This document shows, in pieces, positions 45,892-55,168 of a DNA stretch of 64,000 bases. The translations under genes and the position numbers were made by a program. Positions within the stretch are counted from its first letter, which is position 1; each line of letters starts with the position of its first letter. The notes under the pieces were generated by a model, which made no database searches, was not told the origin of the DNA, and saw nothing but the letters and a program-made list of their open reading frames with translations. The DNA is from Tannerellaceae bacterium (GTDB lineage Bacteria > Bacteroidota > Bacteroidia > Bacteroidales > Tannerellaceae), in assembly GCA_021203545.1 (NCBI GenBank), contig JAJQAZ010000111.1:62001-126000 (forward strand). Direction: 5' to 3'.

Positions 45892-47337
45892 TTATATTTC
45901 TTTTCGCAGACGTGCAACCGGTATATCCATTTGTTCCCGGTATTTTGCTACAGTACGCCGGGCAATTACATATCCTTCGGCTTTTAATATTTTAGCAAGT
46001 TCGTCGTCTGTCAACGGTTTCCGTTTATCCTCCGCCTGTATATGATCTTTCATGATCTTTTTTACTTCGCGTGTCGACACCTCTTCGCCACTATCGGTAT
46101 GCATTGATTCGGAGAAGAAGTATTTCAACGGATAAATCCCGAAATTGGTTTGCACATATTTACTGTTGCTTACCCGTGAAATGGTGGATATATCGTATCC
46201 GGCTCTTTCTGCCACATCTTTCAGGATCATTGGTTTGAGAGAAGATTCTTCGCCGGTGAAAAAGAAATCGCGCTGTAACTGGATAATTGCTTCCATGGTA
46301 CGGTGCAGGGTTTCCTGTCTTTGGCGGATAGCATCAATAAACCATTGGGCTGAATCGAGTTTTTGTTTTACAAATTGTACCGCGTCGCGCATTTCTGTTG
46401 TTTGGTTTGCTTTGTTGGCGGTATAATTCTCCAGCATATCCCGGTATTCCGGGTTTACTCTCATTTCGGGTATGCCTCTGTTATTCATGGAAAGATATAA
46501 CTCTCCATTGATAGCCTCTACAAGAAAATCGGGCGTAACCTGGCTCAGGATTGTTTCCATTGAGCCACCCCAGCCATTTCCGGGTTTGGGGTTTAATGTG
46601 GTGATTTTCTGAATAGCTGCTTTTAATTGCGGTTCTTTAATAGATAAAGAACGCAGGATTTTATCGTAATGTTTACGGCCGAACTCGTCAAAATGGTTGC
46701 GCAGTATCTGCGTAGCCAGTTGCACAACGGCAGTCTGCTCCCGTTTTTCGAGTTGTATCAATAAACATTCTTTCAGATTACGGGCAGCTATGCCGGGAGG
46801 GTCAAAATCCTGCACGATTTTTAATACCTCTTTAATGTCTTGTAGCGAAACCTCTTGTCCGGCCTGGAAAGCCAGATCATCTGAAATAGCAGATAATTCA
46901 CGTCGCAGGTACCCGTCGTCATCAATATTTCCGATAATGTATTCGGCGATCAACATTTCTTTTTCCGGTAGTTCCCTTAGTCCTAATTGTTGCAGGAGGA
47001 ACTCGTTGAGGGATTGTCCGGCAGAAAAAGGTATATCCTCTTTGCGTTCGGTGCGTTCCCGTATCTCCCTTAATTTGTAATCAGGAATATCATCTTCGGT
47101 CAGGTAATCGCCCAGTAAAAGGTCGGTTTCTTCTGTCCGGTTTTCGTCTGCCTGGTCGCCAATATGTTCAAACTCCTCAGCTATGTCGCTTCCTTCTTCC
47201 AGTGCGGGGTTCTCTTCCAGTTCATGTTTTACCCGCTCTTCGAGTTCGATAGAGGGTAATTCCAGCAACCGGATCAGCTGAATCTGCTGCGGAGAGAGTT
47301 TTTGTTGTAATTTTTGCTGTAGATGCTGTTTTAACAT
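45892..47337 (-). CDS. rpoN: RNA polymerase sigma-54 factor
   Basis: The 481-residue protein has the glutamine-rich region I (LKQHLQQKLQQKLSPQQIQLI), an acidic linker, a core-binding domain and the C-terminal RpoN box ARRTVAKYREQM. It directs RNA polymerase to -24/-12 promoters with enhancer-binding ATPases. No such activator is in the window. It heads the run through envC, from the box at 47371-47378. Confidence 0.95.
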   Translation of the reverse strand: MLKQHLQQKLQQKLSPQQIQLIRLLELPSIELEERVKHELEENPALEEGSDIAEEFEHIGDQADENRTEETDLLLGDYLTEDDIPDYKLREIRERTERKEDIPFSAGQSLNEFLLQQLGLRELPEKEMLIAEYIIGNIDDDGYLRRELSAISDDLAFQAGQEVSLQDIKEVLKIVQDFDPPGIAARNLKECLLIQLEKREQTAVVQLATQILRNHFDEFGRKHYDKILRSLSIKEPQLKAAIQKITTLNPKPGNGWGGSMETILSQVTPDFLVEAINGELYLSMNNRGIPEMRVNPEYRDMLENYTANKANQTTEMRDAVQFVKQKLDSAQWFIDAIRQRQETLHRTMEAIIQLQRDFFFTGEESSLKPMILKDVAERAGYDISTISRVSNSKYVQTNFGIYPLKYFFSESMHTDSGEEVSTREVKKIMKDHIQAEDKRKPLTDDELAKILKAEGYVIARRTVAKYREQMDIPVARLRKEI

Positions 47338-47370
47338 ATTGTTTTTTTACTGTTCAATAATTCTACATTG

Positions 47371-47378
47371 CAAATATA
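47371..47378 (-). promoter_or_regulatory. Bacteroidetes -7 box for the rpoN run
   Basis: The minus strand reads TATATTTG, about 34 bases before the rpoN ATG. Confidence 0.6.
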
Positions 47379-47423
47379 ACTTTTTCGGATAAACCAACCT
47401 TGTTCTCTTTTAATATAAATCTA

Positions 47424-48113
47424 TTACAGATCAAAAGGTGAAATTTTATCCCACCGCCTGCGGGTGTTTGACAGGAGTATCTCATTTAACAAAGAAAATT
47501 CCTCTTTTTGATAACTTCCCTGTATCTCTCCTTTTGCCAGGTAATGAATCCGGTCGCAACAGCCGGTCAGCGTTTCAAAAATATGTGAAGTGATAATCAG
47601 GGTTTTTTGTTCGGAACGTAATTGCGCGATAATCAGGAGAAGCATCTGTACGCTTTCCAGATCCAGGCCGTTGAATGGCTCATCCAGTATTATGACCGGT
47701 TTATCCTGTTTGATGATGGCTAACAGAGCCAGCTTTTTACACATTCCGGTCGAGTAGGTATCTGTTGTTTTCCGGAGTGGGAGAGAAAATGCCTCTGCCC
47801 ATTTGGAATAGTTAAACTCTTTTCTGTTTTCCGGAAATAGTTTCAGGTATTCGTAACCTGTCATATTCGGATAAAAATAGTTTGTGGCTTCCAGATATCC
47901 GATGTCTTTCCGTTTCAGGGGCTGTCCGTTGTAATCAACCGAACCGCTTTCAGGTGCGATAAACCCGTACAATGTGTTAAGTAAGGTTGTTTTTCCTGCA
48001 CCGTTTAGCCCTACTAAGCCATGTACCTGGCCTGTTTGAAGTGACAGGGATATGTTTTTCAGTATGTTTTTCCCTTTTTCGTAAGATACTGTCAGGTTAT
48101 TTATGATAAGCAT
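47424..48113 (-). CDS. ABC transporter ATP-binding protein
   Basis: The 229-residue ATPase has Walker A GLNGAGKTT, the signature motif STGMCKKLALL (a variant of LSGGQ) and Walker B VIILDEPFNGLD, followed by the switch histidine in ITSHIF. It resembles ATPases of small two-component exporters. Its start overlaps the end of the upstream permease gene, which is broken, so the transporter is probably not functional. Confidence 0.92.
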   Translation of the reverse strand: MLIINNLTVSYEKGKNILKNISLSLQTGQVHGLVGLNGAGKTTLLNTLYGFIAPESGSVDYNGQPLKRKDIGYLEATNYFYPNMTGYEYLKLFPENRKEFNYSKWAEAFSLPLRKTTDTYSTGMCKKLALLAIIKQDKPVIILDEPFNGLDLESVQMLLLIIAQLRSEQKTLIITSHIFETLTGCCDRIHYLAKGEIQGSYQKEEFSLLNEILLSNTRRRWDKISPFDL

Positions 48114-49051
48114 CGAGGTAGGGTTTTAATTGAACAATAGCTTTCCGGTAATATTTGACCAGAAATAAAAGGGTGAAAGGTGCAAAAAAAAGGAAGTATA
48201 ATGCCCAAAAAAGAGAATCCTACACCTATTTGTCCGTTTACCAGTTTTTGCCGGGTATATAAAATGCGTATTTTGTAAAGATAAAAAGAGCGATATTTAA
48301 ACATGAAACAATGAAGTAATAGGTTATAATCCACCATTGATCCGGATAAATCAATATGTACACCATACAGACCGGGAGAAGAGAAATTCCGTAAACCGCC
48401 AGATTTGTTTTTAATTTATTTTTCAGGAATTGAACCGGAGTATACTCTCCGCTTAGAAGAACCGGAAGAGATTCGAAAGCCGAAAAACAGTTCAGGAAGC
48501 AGGCTGTGTAAAGAAAGAGGATGCCTAATGACAGGTAAGGAAGCAGAAGTGCACCCCATCCTGCCAGATAGAAAAATACCATAGCGATACCTGCAGAGCG
48601 AAATCCTGTCCGTATTTCGAAAGTATTGAACGGGAGAATATCCGGTACCGGAATACCTGTACGGTTTTTGCGGAAGGGTTGTTTTATAAAACTGATCCCC
48701 ATACCTGCGGTAAGTAATAGTAGTGCGGGCATCCACTGTTGACGTATTAATAGTAAAGCCAATAGGGGGGGAGGAGAGTAAAAAATAATCAACCCCAAAT
48801 ACTTTGTAGCTATTTTCTTCCAATAGGCAGATAAAATGGTAATCTTTTCGTTGCAAATGGATATACAACATAAAAACAGATAGGACACCTGCCAATAAAA
48901 AAGCATTTGGAGTTTCTTTTATCCAGCCAAAACAAACATATCCTACTATGAGAAACAGCAACAAAAAAAGAAGAAAATAAGGAACCGGAAATTCCTTAAT
49001 AAACTTAGTTCCCTGTTGCAGCCGAAAATATAGAAATCGTGTGTTTATCAT
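48097..49051 (-). pseudogene. ABC transporter permease, three homopolymer frameshifts
   Basis: Three frames together give one hydrophobic permease of about 317 residues. The first starts MINTRFLYFRLQQG at 49051. It is broken at a run of seven Cs (G7 at 48765-48771 on the plus strand); six would continue LLALLLIRQQW. The second ends in GKNW at 48238, where one A is missing from an A-run to continue KLVNGQIGV. A third shift at T8 (plus-strand A8, 48184-48191) precedes APFTLLFLVKYYR and the true stop at 48097. The partner ATPase follows. Confidence 0.85.
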
Positions 49052-49107
49052 TTTTTATTATCTTTATCCAATTGGATAACATGTTACCGTCTTTAATAAA
49101 CAAAAGT

Positions 49108-49903
49108 ATGAAAAAGTATAGTTGTTTTATTATTTCTCTGTTTTTTTCCTGCTTTGCTTATGCCCAAACGATCCGGCAGGAAATAAATCCTCCGCAGGAG
49201 TATGTTCGCCCGGAAGTACCGTCCACTTCGTTTGCCGCTTACTTACGGGATTTACCTTTATTGCCGGAAGGGAGTAAAGTACTTTTATATAATGGTGAAG
49301 AGAAAGGGAATCAGCGTGCTGCATACAGAGTGGTAGATCTGGATATCGGGAAACGTGATCTGCAACAGTGTGCCGATGCGATTATTCGGTTACGTGCCGA
49401 ATATCTGTATAAACAGAAGCAGTACAGGAAGATTCATTTTAATTTTACAAACGGTTTCCGGGCTGATTATAAAAAATGGGCGGAAGGTAACAGCATCCGG
49501 GTAGATGGGAATAAGGTGAACTGGTATTCTTCGAAAGGTGAAGACTATTCGTATGCTACCTTCCGCTCGTATCTGGATATTGTTTTTATTTATGCCGGTA
49601 CCGCTTCGTTGTCAAAAGAACTGGTAAAAACAGCCTATTCGGATTTACAGCCCGGTGATGTTTTTATACAGGGAGGTTTCCCGGGGCATGCAGTTATAGT
49701 AGTAGATGTAGCCGTTCATCCTGCTACGGAAAAAAGTATTTCTGCTGGCTCAGAGTTATATGCCGGCCCAACATATCCATGTACTTATCAATCCCCGGAA
49801 TACAGCTCTTTCCCCCTGGTATGAACTGGAAGAACAATCTACCGGAAAAGTATATACACCGGAATGGACGTTTGAGAAAACTGATTTAATGCGTTTTCCG
49901 TAA
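49108..49903 (+). pseudogene. DUF4846 family exported protein, one frameshift
   Basis: From ATG 49108 a signal peptide (MKKYSCFIISLFFSCFAYAQ) and most of a DUF4846 domain are read. The frame is lost at A6 (49730-49735) after AVHPATE; one more A would give KKVFLLAQSYMPAQHIH and run to the stop at 49903 with WTFEKTDLMRFP. Without repair the last quarter is replaced and the protein ends early. The function of the family is unknown. Confidence 0.82.
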
Positions 49904-49930
49904 GGATGTAAAATTTAATAAAATAATCGT

Positions 49931-49938
49931 TACCTTTG
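49931..49938 (+). promoter_or_regulatory. Bacteroidetes -7 box of the btu operon
   Basis: TACCTTTG lies just upstream of the cobalamin riboswitch, placing the transcript start near 49944. Confidence 0.65.
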
Positions 49939-49946
49939 TTGCCGTA

Positions 49947-50200
49947 ATTATGGTGTAACTACCGTACCGCCGTAAGGTAGTTAGTAAAAGGGAATCCGGT
50001 GTAAATCCGGAGCTGTACCCGTAGCTGTAAGTTCAATAAAACCCCGGCAACTTCATTGCCACTGACGTAGTAAATGAAAAATGAAAAGCGAAAAATGAAA
50101 AATATGAGTAAACCCAATTTTTCATTTTTCATTATTCACTTTTCATTGAAGAGTTGGGAAGGCAGCCGATGATGGGGAGAACAAGCCAGAAAACCTGCCA
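49947..50200 (+). promoter_or_regulatory. Cobalamin riboswitch with expanded variable arm
   Basis: The conserved blocks are present in order: GGGAATCCGGTG and GGAGCTGTACCCGTAGCTGT (49990-50029), GCCACTG (50058-50064), GGGAAGGC (50156-50163) and GCCAGAAAACCTGCC near 50185-50199. About 91 bases separate GCCACTG from GGGAAGGC. They are filled by a TGAAAAATGAAAAAT hairpin (50073-50103 with 50117-50147). It should repress btuB when adenosyl- or other cobalamins are bound. Confidence 0.92.
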
Positions 50201-50253
50201 TAGTTTAGTTTGTTTCAGTGCCTCGGGTAAAGGTATTGCTAAACTACATCATT

Positions 50254-52257
50254 ATGCAGTCTGGTATTTATAGAAAGATTCTTTGTTTGATTGGGATTAC
50301 TTTGTCTTGTTCCGGTATGCTCCGGGGGCAGGAGAGAGACTCTATGAATATACGTGAACTAACGGATGTGGAGATCGTAGAAAAAAGACGTACTTCGGTA
50401 ACCCGCGAGTCAGCTCCTGTACAGTTATTGGAGAAAGGACGGATTGAACAGTTGGGGCTGCAAAATCTTTCGGAAGCTGTCCGGCGTTTTTCCGGCGTAA
50501 CCGTCCGGGATTACGGAGGTGTTGGTGGTTTAAAGACTGTTTCGGTAAGGAGTCTGAGTGCACACCATACGGCGGTTAGCTATGATGGGGTAACCATTAC
50601 GGATGCTCAAAGCGGACAGGTCGATATCAGCCGTTTTTCTCTGGATGATGTGGAATCCGTTTCGTTAGTTATGGGGCAATCCGACGAAATATTCCAGACG
50701 GCACGAATGTTTGCTTCTGCCGGGGTGCTGAGTATAAAAACAGAGAAACCTTCTTTCGAACATCGGAGTTTTTATTTGCAGGGAGGGGTAGATGCCGGAT
50801 CGTTTGGGTATGTAAATCCCTCTATCCGGTATGGGCAGAAATTAAATAAAACCTATTCTTTTACTCTTCATTCGGACTGGATGCATGCGGACAGCCGTTA
50901 TCCTTATTCTACTTCGTATGAGAATATCCATATGGAAGGAAAACGAAAGAACAGTGATATTGAAAGTTTCCGTACCGAGATTAACCTATATAGTGACTGG
51001 CAGCAAAAAGGAACCTTACAGGTAAAGGGATACTGGTTTGATTCGGAGCGTGGATTGCCGGGTAGCCTGATATATCGCGAAGATTATTCCGTAGAACGTT
51101 TACAGAATAAAAATGGTTTTGTACAGGCTGCTTACCAGAATTCTTTGCATGAAAAAGTATCGTTGAAAGCGTTTGCAAAAGTAGATTATGCACGGACACG
51201 CTATCAGGATTTCCATAGTGCTTATCCGGATGGTCATAAAACTGACCGCTATACACAGAAAGAATATTATGGTTCGGTGGTACTGGGATACGAGCCTTTT
51301 AAAAGGGTGCGTTTTGTGTTGTCGCAGGATTTTTATAAGAATGAACTGGAGGCGACATTGAATAATTTTGCTGATCCCAGACGGTATACTTCGCTAACTA
51401 TCATAGGGGCACAATACCGGAATAGCCGTTTTACTGCAACGGGTAGTTTGCTGAATACGTTTATTAAAGAGGAGGCTGAAACATATGATCCATCAAAAAG
51501 TAAACGTCTCTCTCCCGCGGTAAGTTTTTCTTACCGGCTTTTTCCTCATTATAACTTACGTGTACGGGGTTCTTATAAGGATATTTTCCGTACGCCTACT
51601 TTTAACGACCTTTATTACGGGCAATCAGCAAAAAAATCGTTGAAACCGGAGAAAGCCCGGCAGTATAATCTGGGGGTAACATGGAGTGGGGAGGTAACTC
51701 TGTTAGCGATAGATTATTTGAGTGTTTCGGCAGATGGGTATTATAATCAGGTAAAGGATAAAATTATAGCCTTTCCAACGATGTTTATCTGGCAGATGAC
51801 CAATATGGGGCAGGTGAATATCAAAGGGATTGATTTTAATCTCTCTTCCCGTTTTGTGCTTCCTGCAGGCATGTTCCTGCGAATGTATGGAAATTACAGT
51901 TGGCAGGATGCTACGGATGCTACCGAAAAGGGTTCTAAAGTATATGGGCATCAGATACCCTATACGCCTGTACATACCGGAAATACATCGGTTACGTGGG
52001 AGAATCCCTGGGTAAATATTAGCTGGCTTTTAACCGCTGTTGGCCAACGGTATTCAATGGCACAGAATATAGAACAAAACCGGATGCCGGGATATGTGGA
52101 GCAACAACTCTCCTTCAACCGGGATATAAAGTGGAAAGAAGTTCTTTTGAAACTTCATGTGGAAATATTAAATATCGGTGATGTATCGTACGATGTGATC
52201 CGGTATTATCCGATGCCGGGCCGGACGTTCCGCGCCGGGGTAAAAGTGATTTATTAA
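50254..52257 (+). CDS. btuB: TonB-dependent cobalamin receptor BtuB
   Basis: From ATG 50254 the 667-residue outer-membrane receptor has a signal peptide ending near RGQ, a TonB-dependent plug (VTRESAPVQLLEKGRIEQLG to about residue 165) and a 22-strand barrel ending GVKVIY. The cobalamin assignment comes from the riboswitch directly upstream and the BtuG- and BtuF-like genes that follow. The in-frame start at 50218 is a TTG or weaker upstream codon and was not used. Confidence 0.9.
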   Translation: MQSGIYRKILCLIGITLSCSGMLRGQERDSMNIRELTDVEIVEKRRTSVTRESAPVQLLEKGRIEQLGLQNLSEAVRRFSGVTVRDYGGVGGLKTVSVRSLSAHHTAVSYDGVTITDAQSGQVDISRFSLDDVESVSLVMGQSDEIFQTARMFASAGVLSIKTEKPSFEHRSFYLQGGVDAGSFGYVNPSIRYGQKLNKTYSFTLHSDWMHADSRYPYSTSYENIHMEGKRKNSDIESFRTEINLYSDWQQKGTLQVKGYWFDSERGLPGSLIYREDYSVERLQNKNGFVQAAYQNSLHEKVSLKAFAKVDYARTRYQDFHSAYPDGHKTDRYTQKEYYGSVVLGYEPFKRVRFVLSQDFYKNELEATLNNFADPRRYTSLTIIGAQYRNSRFTATGSLLNTFIKEEAETYDPSKSKRLSPAVSFSYRLFPHYNLRVRGSYKDIFRTPTFNDLYYGQSAKKSLKPEKARQYNLGVTWSGEVTLLAIDYLSVSADGYYNQVKDKIIAFPTMFIWQMTNMGQVNIKGIDFNLSSRFVLPAGMFLRMYGNYSWQDATDATEKGSKVYGHQIPYTPVHTGNTSVTWENPWVNISWLLTAVGQRYSMAQNIEQNRMPGYVEQQLSFNRDIKWKEVLLKLHVEILNIGDVSYDVIRYYPMPGRTFRAGVKVIY

Positions 52258-52276
52258 CTACATTAATTATAATACA

Positions 52277-53380
52277 ATGAAGAAAAACTTATTTGTTTAT
52301 CTGTTGAGTGGTTTGTTTTTGTGTGTGGGGTTGATTTCGTGTGACGATAAAGAGGATAACGGAGGGGATAATGTCATATTGAGCCCCAGAAGTTTTTATT
52401 TATTGAGTCGCGGAAATGAAAATCAGAATAATGCAGGTTTAGGATACTATGATGCGAAAGCGGAGGAATACATTCCGGATTATTTTGAGCAGCAAAATGG
52501 TGAAAAGCTCGGTGAATTGGCCGAGGATATGTTGATTTACGGGGGTAAGATGTATATTACCTTACCAGGTTCCAATTCTTTAATTGTAACTGACCTGAAT
52601 GCGAAAATAGAAAAAGTTATTAAACCGGCAGGAGATGAACCATTAAAGCCTAAAACATTGGCCGCCTATAAAAACAATGTGTTTGTAACTTATTATGCGG
52701 GAGAGGCAGTTGCCGTATTAGATACTGTTACTCTTTCAATTACACAAACAATACCGGTAGGCCGTTATCCGGAGCAAATGGCTGTAAGTGGGAATAAATT
52801 GTTTGTAACTAATTCCGGTGGATTAGACTGGGAAAATGACCTGGGTTACGATAAAACAGTTTCAGTAATCAATTTGTCTTCTTTAGTGAAAGAAGAAGAT
52901 ATTGAAGTTGTAGAGAATCCTACAAAAATAACAGTAAATAGTCAGGGTGATTTGTTCGTGATTTCAATGGGTGATTATAAGACGATACCTAATTCCTTAC
53001 AGAAAATTACAGAAAAAGACGGTAAATATGTTGTTACAAATGTTGGAAACGCTTCATTAATGCAAATAGTGGGTAATACATTATATGCATTGTATTCTCA
53101 AATGGTTTGGGATGAAGCAAAGGCCGACTTGGATATAATAGTTGAATATATTAAATACAATGCTATAACCGGTAACAAAGAAAGTGGTAGTTTTCTGAAA
53201 AATCCGGATATACCTAATCCATATTCACTTGATATTGATCCTCAAACTGGCTATTATTACATCAATGATTTTGTTTGGCAGGTAACAAATGACCTGTACA
53301 TTTTTGATGCAAGCGGCAATAAAACAGGAATTCTTGAGACCGAAGCGCATGATGTAGCCGGAGTTTGGTTTCTCCCTTAA
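52277..53380 (+). CDS. btuG: BtuG-like surface beta-propeller lipoprotein (DUF5074)
   Basis: The 367-residue lipoprotein has lipobox GLISC (Cys near residue 22) and a repeating beta-propeller pattern, with units such as YKNNVFVTYYAGEAVAVLD. In Bacteroides, BtuG binds cobalamin very tightly on the cell surface and passes it to BtuB. Its place 19 bases after btuB under a B12 riboswitch supports the name, though its cobalamin affinity is inferred. Confidence 0.82.
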   Translation: MKKNLFVYLLSGLFLCVGLISCDDKEDNGGDNVILSPRSFYLLSRGNENQNNAGLGYYDAKAEEYIPDYFEQQNGEKLGELAEDMLIYGGKMYITLPGSNSLIVTDLNAKIEKVIKPAGDEPLKPKTLAAYKNNVFVTYYAGEAVAVLDTVTLSITQTIPVGRYPEQMAVSGNKLFVTNSGGLDWENDLGYDKTVSVINLSSLVKEEDIEVVENPTKITVNSQGDLFVISMGDYKTIPNSLQKITEKDGKYVVTNVGNASLMQIVGNTLYALYSQMVWDEAKADLDIIVEYIKYNAITGNKESGSFLKNPDIPNPYSLDIDPQTGYYYINDFVWQVTNDLYIFDASGNKTGILETEAHDVAGVWFLP

Positions 53381-53392
53381 CATAATAAAATT

Positions 53393-54511
53393 ATGAAACA
53401 GTTCTTTTCTTTCTTTTTAGTTCTTTTCTTATTATCCTGTGGGCAATCATCTTCTAGAAAGGCGCATGATCTGGTCTTTTTTTCTGATCCGATTATATAT
53501 GCTTCTGTATTTACGATTGATAGATATACGGATTATACAGTTGCCGAAGTAAAAGATCCCTGGGATAGTACACAAATATTGCAACGTTATATTTTGGTAG
53601 ACAGGAACCGGCCGGTTCCCGAAGGACTGCCGAAAGGAACAATTTTACAAGTACCTCTTAGAAAGGTCGTTGTTTATTCGTCTGTGCATGCATCAATTAT
53701 CGATCAATTGGGAGAAACAGACCATATTATCGGTGTTTGTGAACCTCAGTATATGGGATCGTTTATACAGGATAAAATTAAGGAAGGGAAAATTGTTGAT
53801 TTAGGAGAGTCAACAGCACCTAATATTGAAAAGATCATAGATATTGGGGCGGAGGCAATTATTGTTTCTCCTTTTCAGAATATGGGGTATGGTACAGTCG
53901 AGAAATTGGGTATCCCAATCATTGAGTCGGCCGATTATATGGAGTCGCTTCCATTGGGGCGGGCAGAATGGTATAAGTTTTTTGGTTTGCTTTTTGATAG
54001 TGAAGAGAGAGCATATATTGTATTTGAAGAGACAGAACAACGGTATCTGGCATTGAAAGAGTTAACGGCAAGTGTTGAGTACCGTCCTACGGTAATCTCT
54101 GAAAAAAAATATGGTGCTTTCTGGTATATCCCCGGTGGTGATAGTTATACGGCTCATTTCTTTAAAGATGCCGGAGCGGAATATGTTTTTAACTATGTGC
54201 AGGGTGCTCAAACTGAGCCTTTCTCTTTCGAAACTGTATTGGACGAAGGGATAGAGGCAGACTTCTGGCTGATGAAATATCACATGGTAGATGAACTTTC
54301 TTACCGGGACTTACGTATGGAATATACCCCCTATGAAAATTTTGCAGCTTTTAAAAACAAACAGATTTATACCTGTAATACGGGTAAGGTTCCCTATTAT
54401 GATGAATTTCCTATACACCCCGATTATCTGTTAAAAGATTTAATAAAGATATTTCATCCGGAGTTATTACCTGATTATGAGTTGAGATATTATCAACCGA
54501 TGAAAAGGTAA
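53393..54511 (+). CDS. btuF: BtuF-like cobalamin-binding lipoprotein of an ABC importer
   Basis: The 372-residue protein has lipobox LLSCG (Cys near residue 17) and the two-lobe helical-backbone fold of class III substrate-binding proteins, with RKVVVYSSVHASIIDQLG and LGIPIIES. It probably carries cobalamin in the periplasm. The usual btuC permease and btuD ATPase do not follow; a repeat-rich gap begins after the stop. Confidence 0.82.
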   Translation: MKQFFSFFLVLFLLSCGQSSSRKAHDLVFFSDPIIYASVFTIDRYTDYTVAEVKDPWDSTQILQRYILVDRNRPVPEGLPKGTILQVPLRKVVVYSSVHASIIDQLGETDHIIGVCEPQYMGSFIQDKIKEGKIVDLGESTAPNIEKIIDIGAEAIIVSPFQNMGYGTVEKLGIPIIESADYMESLPLGRAEWYKFFGLLFDSEERAYIVFEETEQRYLALKELTASVEYRPTVISEKKYGAFWYIPGGDSYTAHFFKDAGAEYVFNYVQGAQTEPFSFETVLDEGIEADFWLMKYHMVDELSYRDLRMEYTPYENFAAFKNKQIYTCNTGKVPYYDEFPIHPDYLLKDLIKIFHPELLPDYELRYYQPMKR

Positions 54512-54582
54512 TTACTCTATATTACTCCTGTTTGGCATAGCGAGGACACCAATGCCGTCAACTTAAGAAAATAGTAGTCTTT

Positions 54583-54734
54583 GGTCAGAGGGGATTTGTA
54601 ATCCCCGACTAACGAGTATTAGGATCTGTGATCCGACAAACAAATGAATACTCATTAAATAGAGAGTTAGGAATCTGTAAGCGGATTACAAATCCTTATA
54701 TTCCACAGGCGGGGATTGCAAATCCCCTTCGACC
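54583..54734. repeat. Palindrome-bounded intergenic element
   Basis: The ends are inverted copies: GGTC plus GGGGATTTGTAATCCCC (54590-54606) opposite GGGGATTGCAAATCCCC (54711-54727) plus GACC. An internal GGATTACAAATCC lies at 54683-54695. Related palindromes occur at 61533-61545 and 61561-61577. No gene is seen from 54512 to 55168. Confidence 0.75.
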
Positions 54735-54767
54735 AACAAAGATAAGGATCTATATTATCAAAGTATA

Positions 54768-54862
54768 GAGAACGCAGATTTCGCAGAAAACGCAGAATTT
54801 CGCATAATAATATTTAAAATAAAAAATCTGCGTAATTCTGTCTAATCTGTGTAATCTACGTT
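54768..54862. repeat. ACGCAGA-type inverted repeat
   Basis: Copies of AACGCAGA on the left face TCTGCGTAAT-type copies on the right across an A/T-rich loop. A related element lies at 60141-60247. The rest of the gap to 55168 is AT-rich, with nothing else recognisable. Confidence 0.65.
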
Positions 54863-55168
54863 CCCTTTCGTACAGCTTCCAAATCAATTTTAATTTATTT
54901 TTTAGAACTACAATTCATCGTAATAGAAATAAAATATTTATCTTCCCGCAATTTTTAGACCTAAGTAAAATAGTTGAAGATAGAATGATGAAAAGCACTT
55001 GTTCTTTCACCGTTATTTGTCTGTATTTTTTCAGGCTGGTTCCGGACAATACATGTATTATATTCTATTTAGGTAATTGATGTATAAACACCGGTTTAAT
55101 CAGGTGTTGAAAGAGTCTGTGGAATGAAATAGATCAATGGAAATATATAATGTAAAATGTGTTTGAAG

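Noticed and set aside
48101-48337. 78-codon leftward frame
   Set aside because: Its middle is explained as the frame between the second and third shifts of the broken ABC permease.
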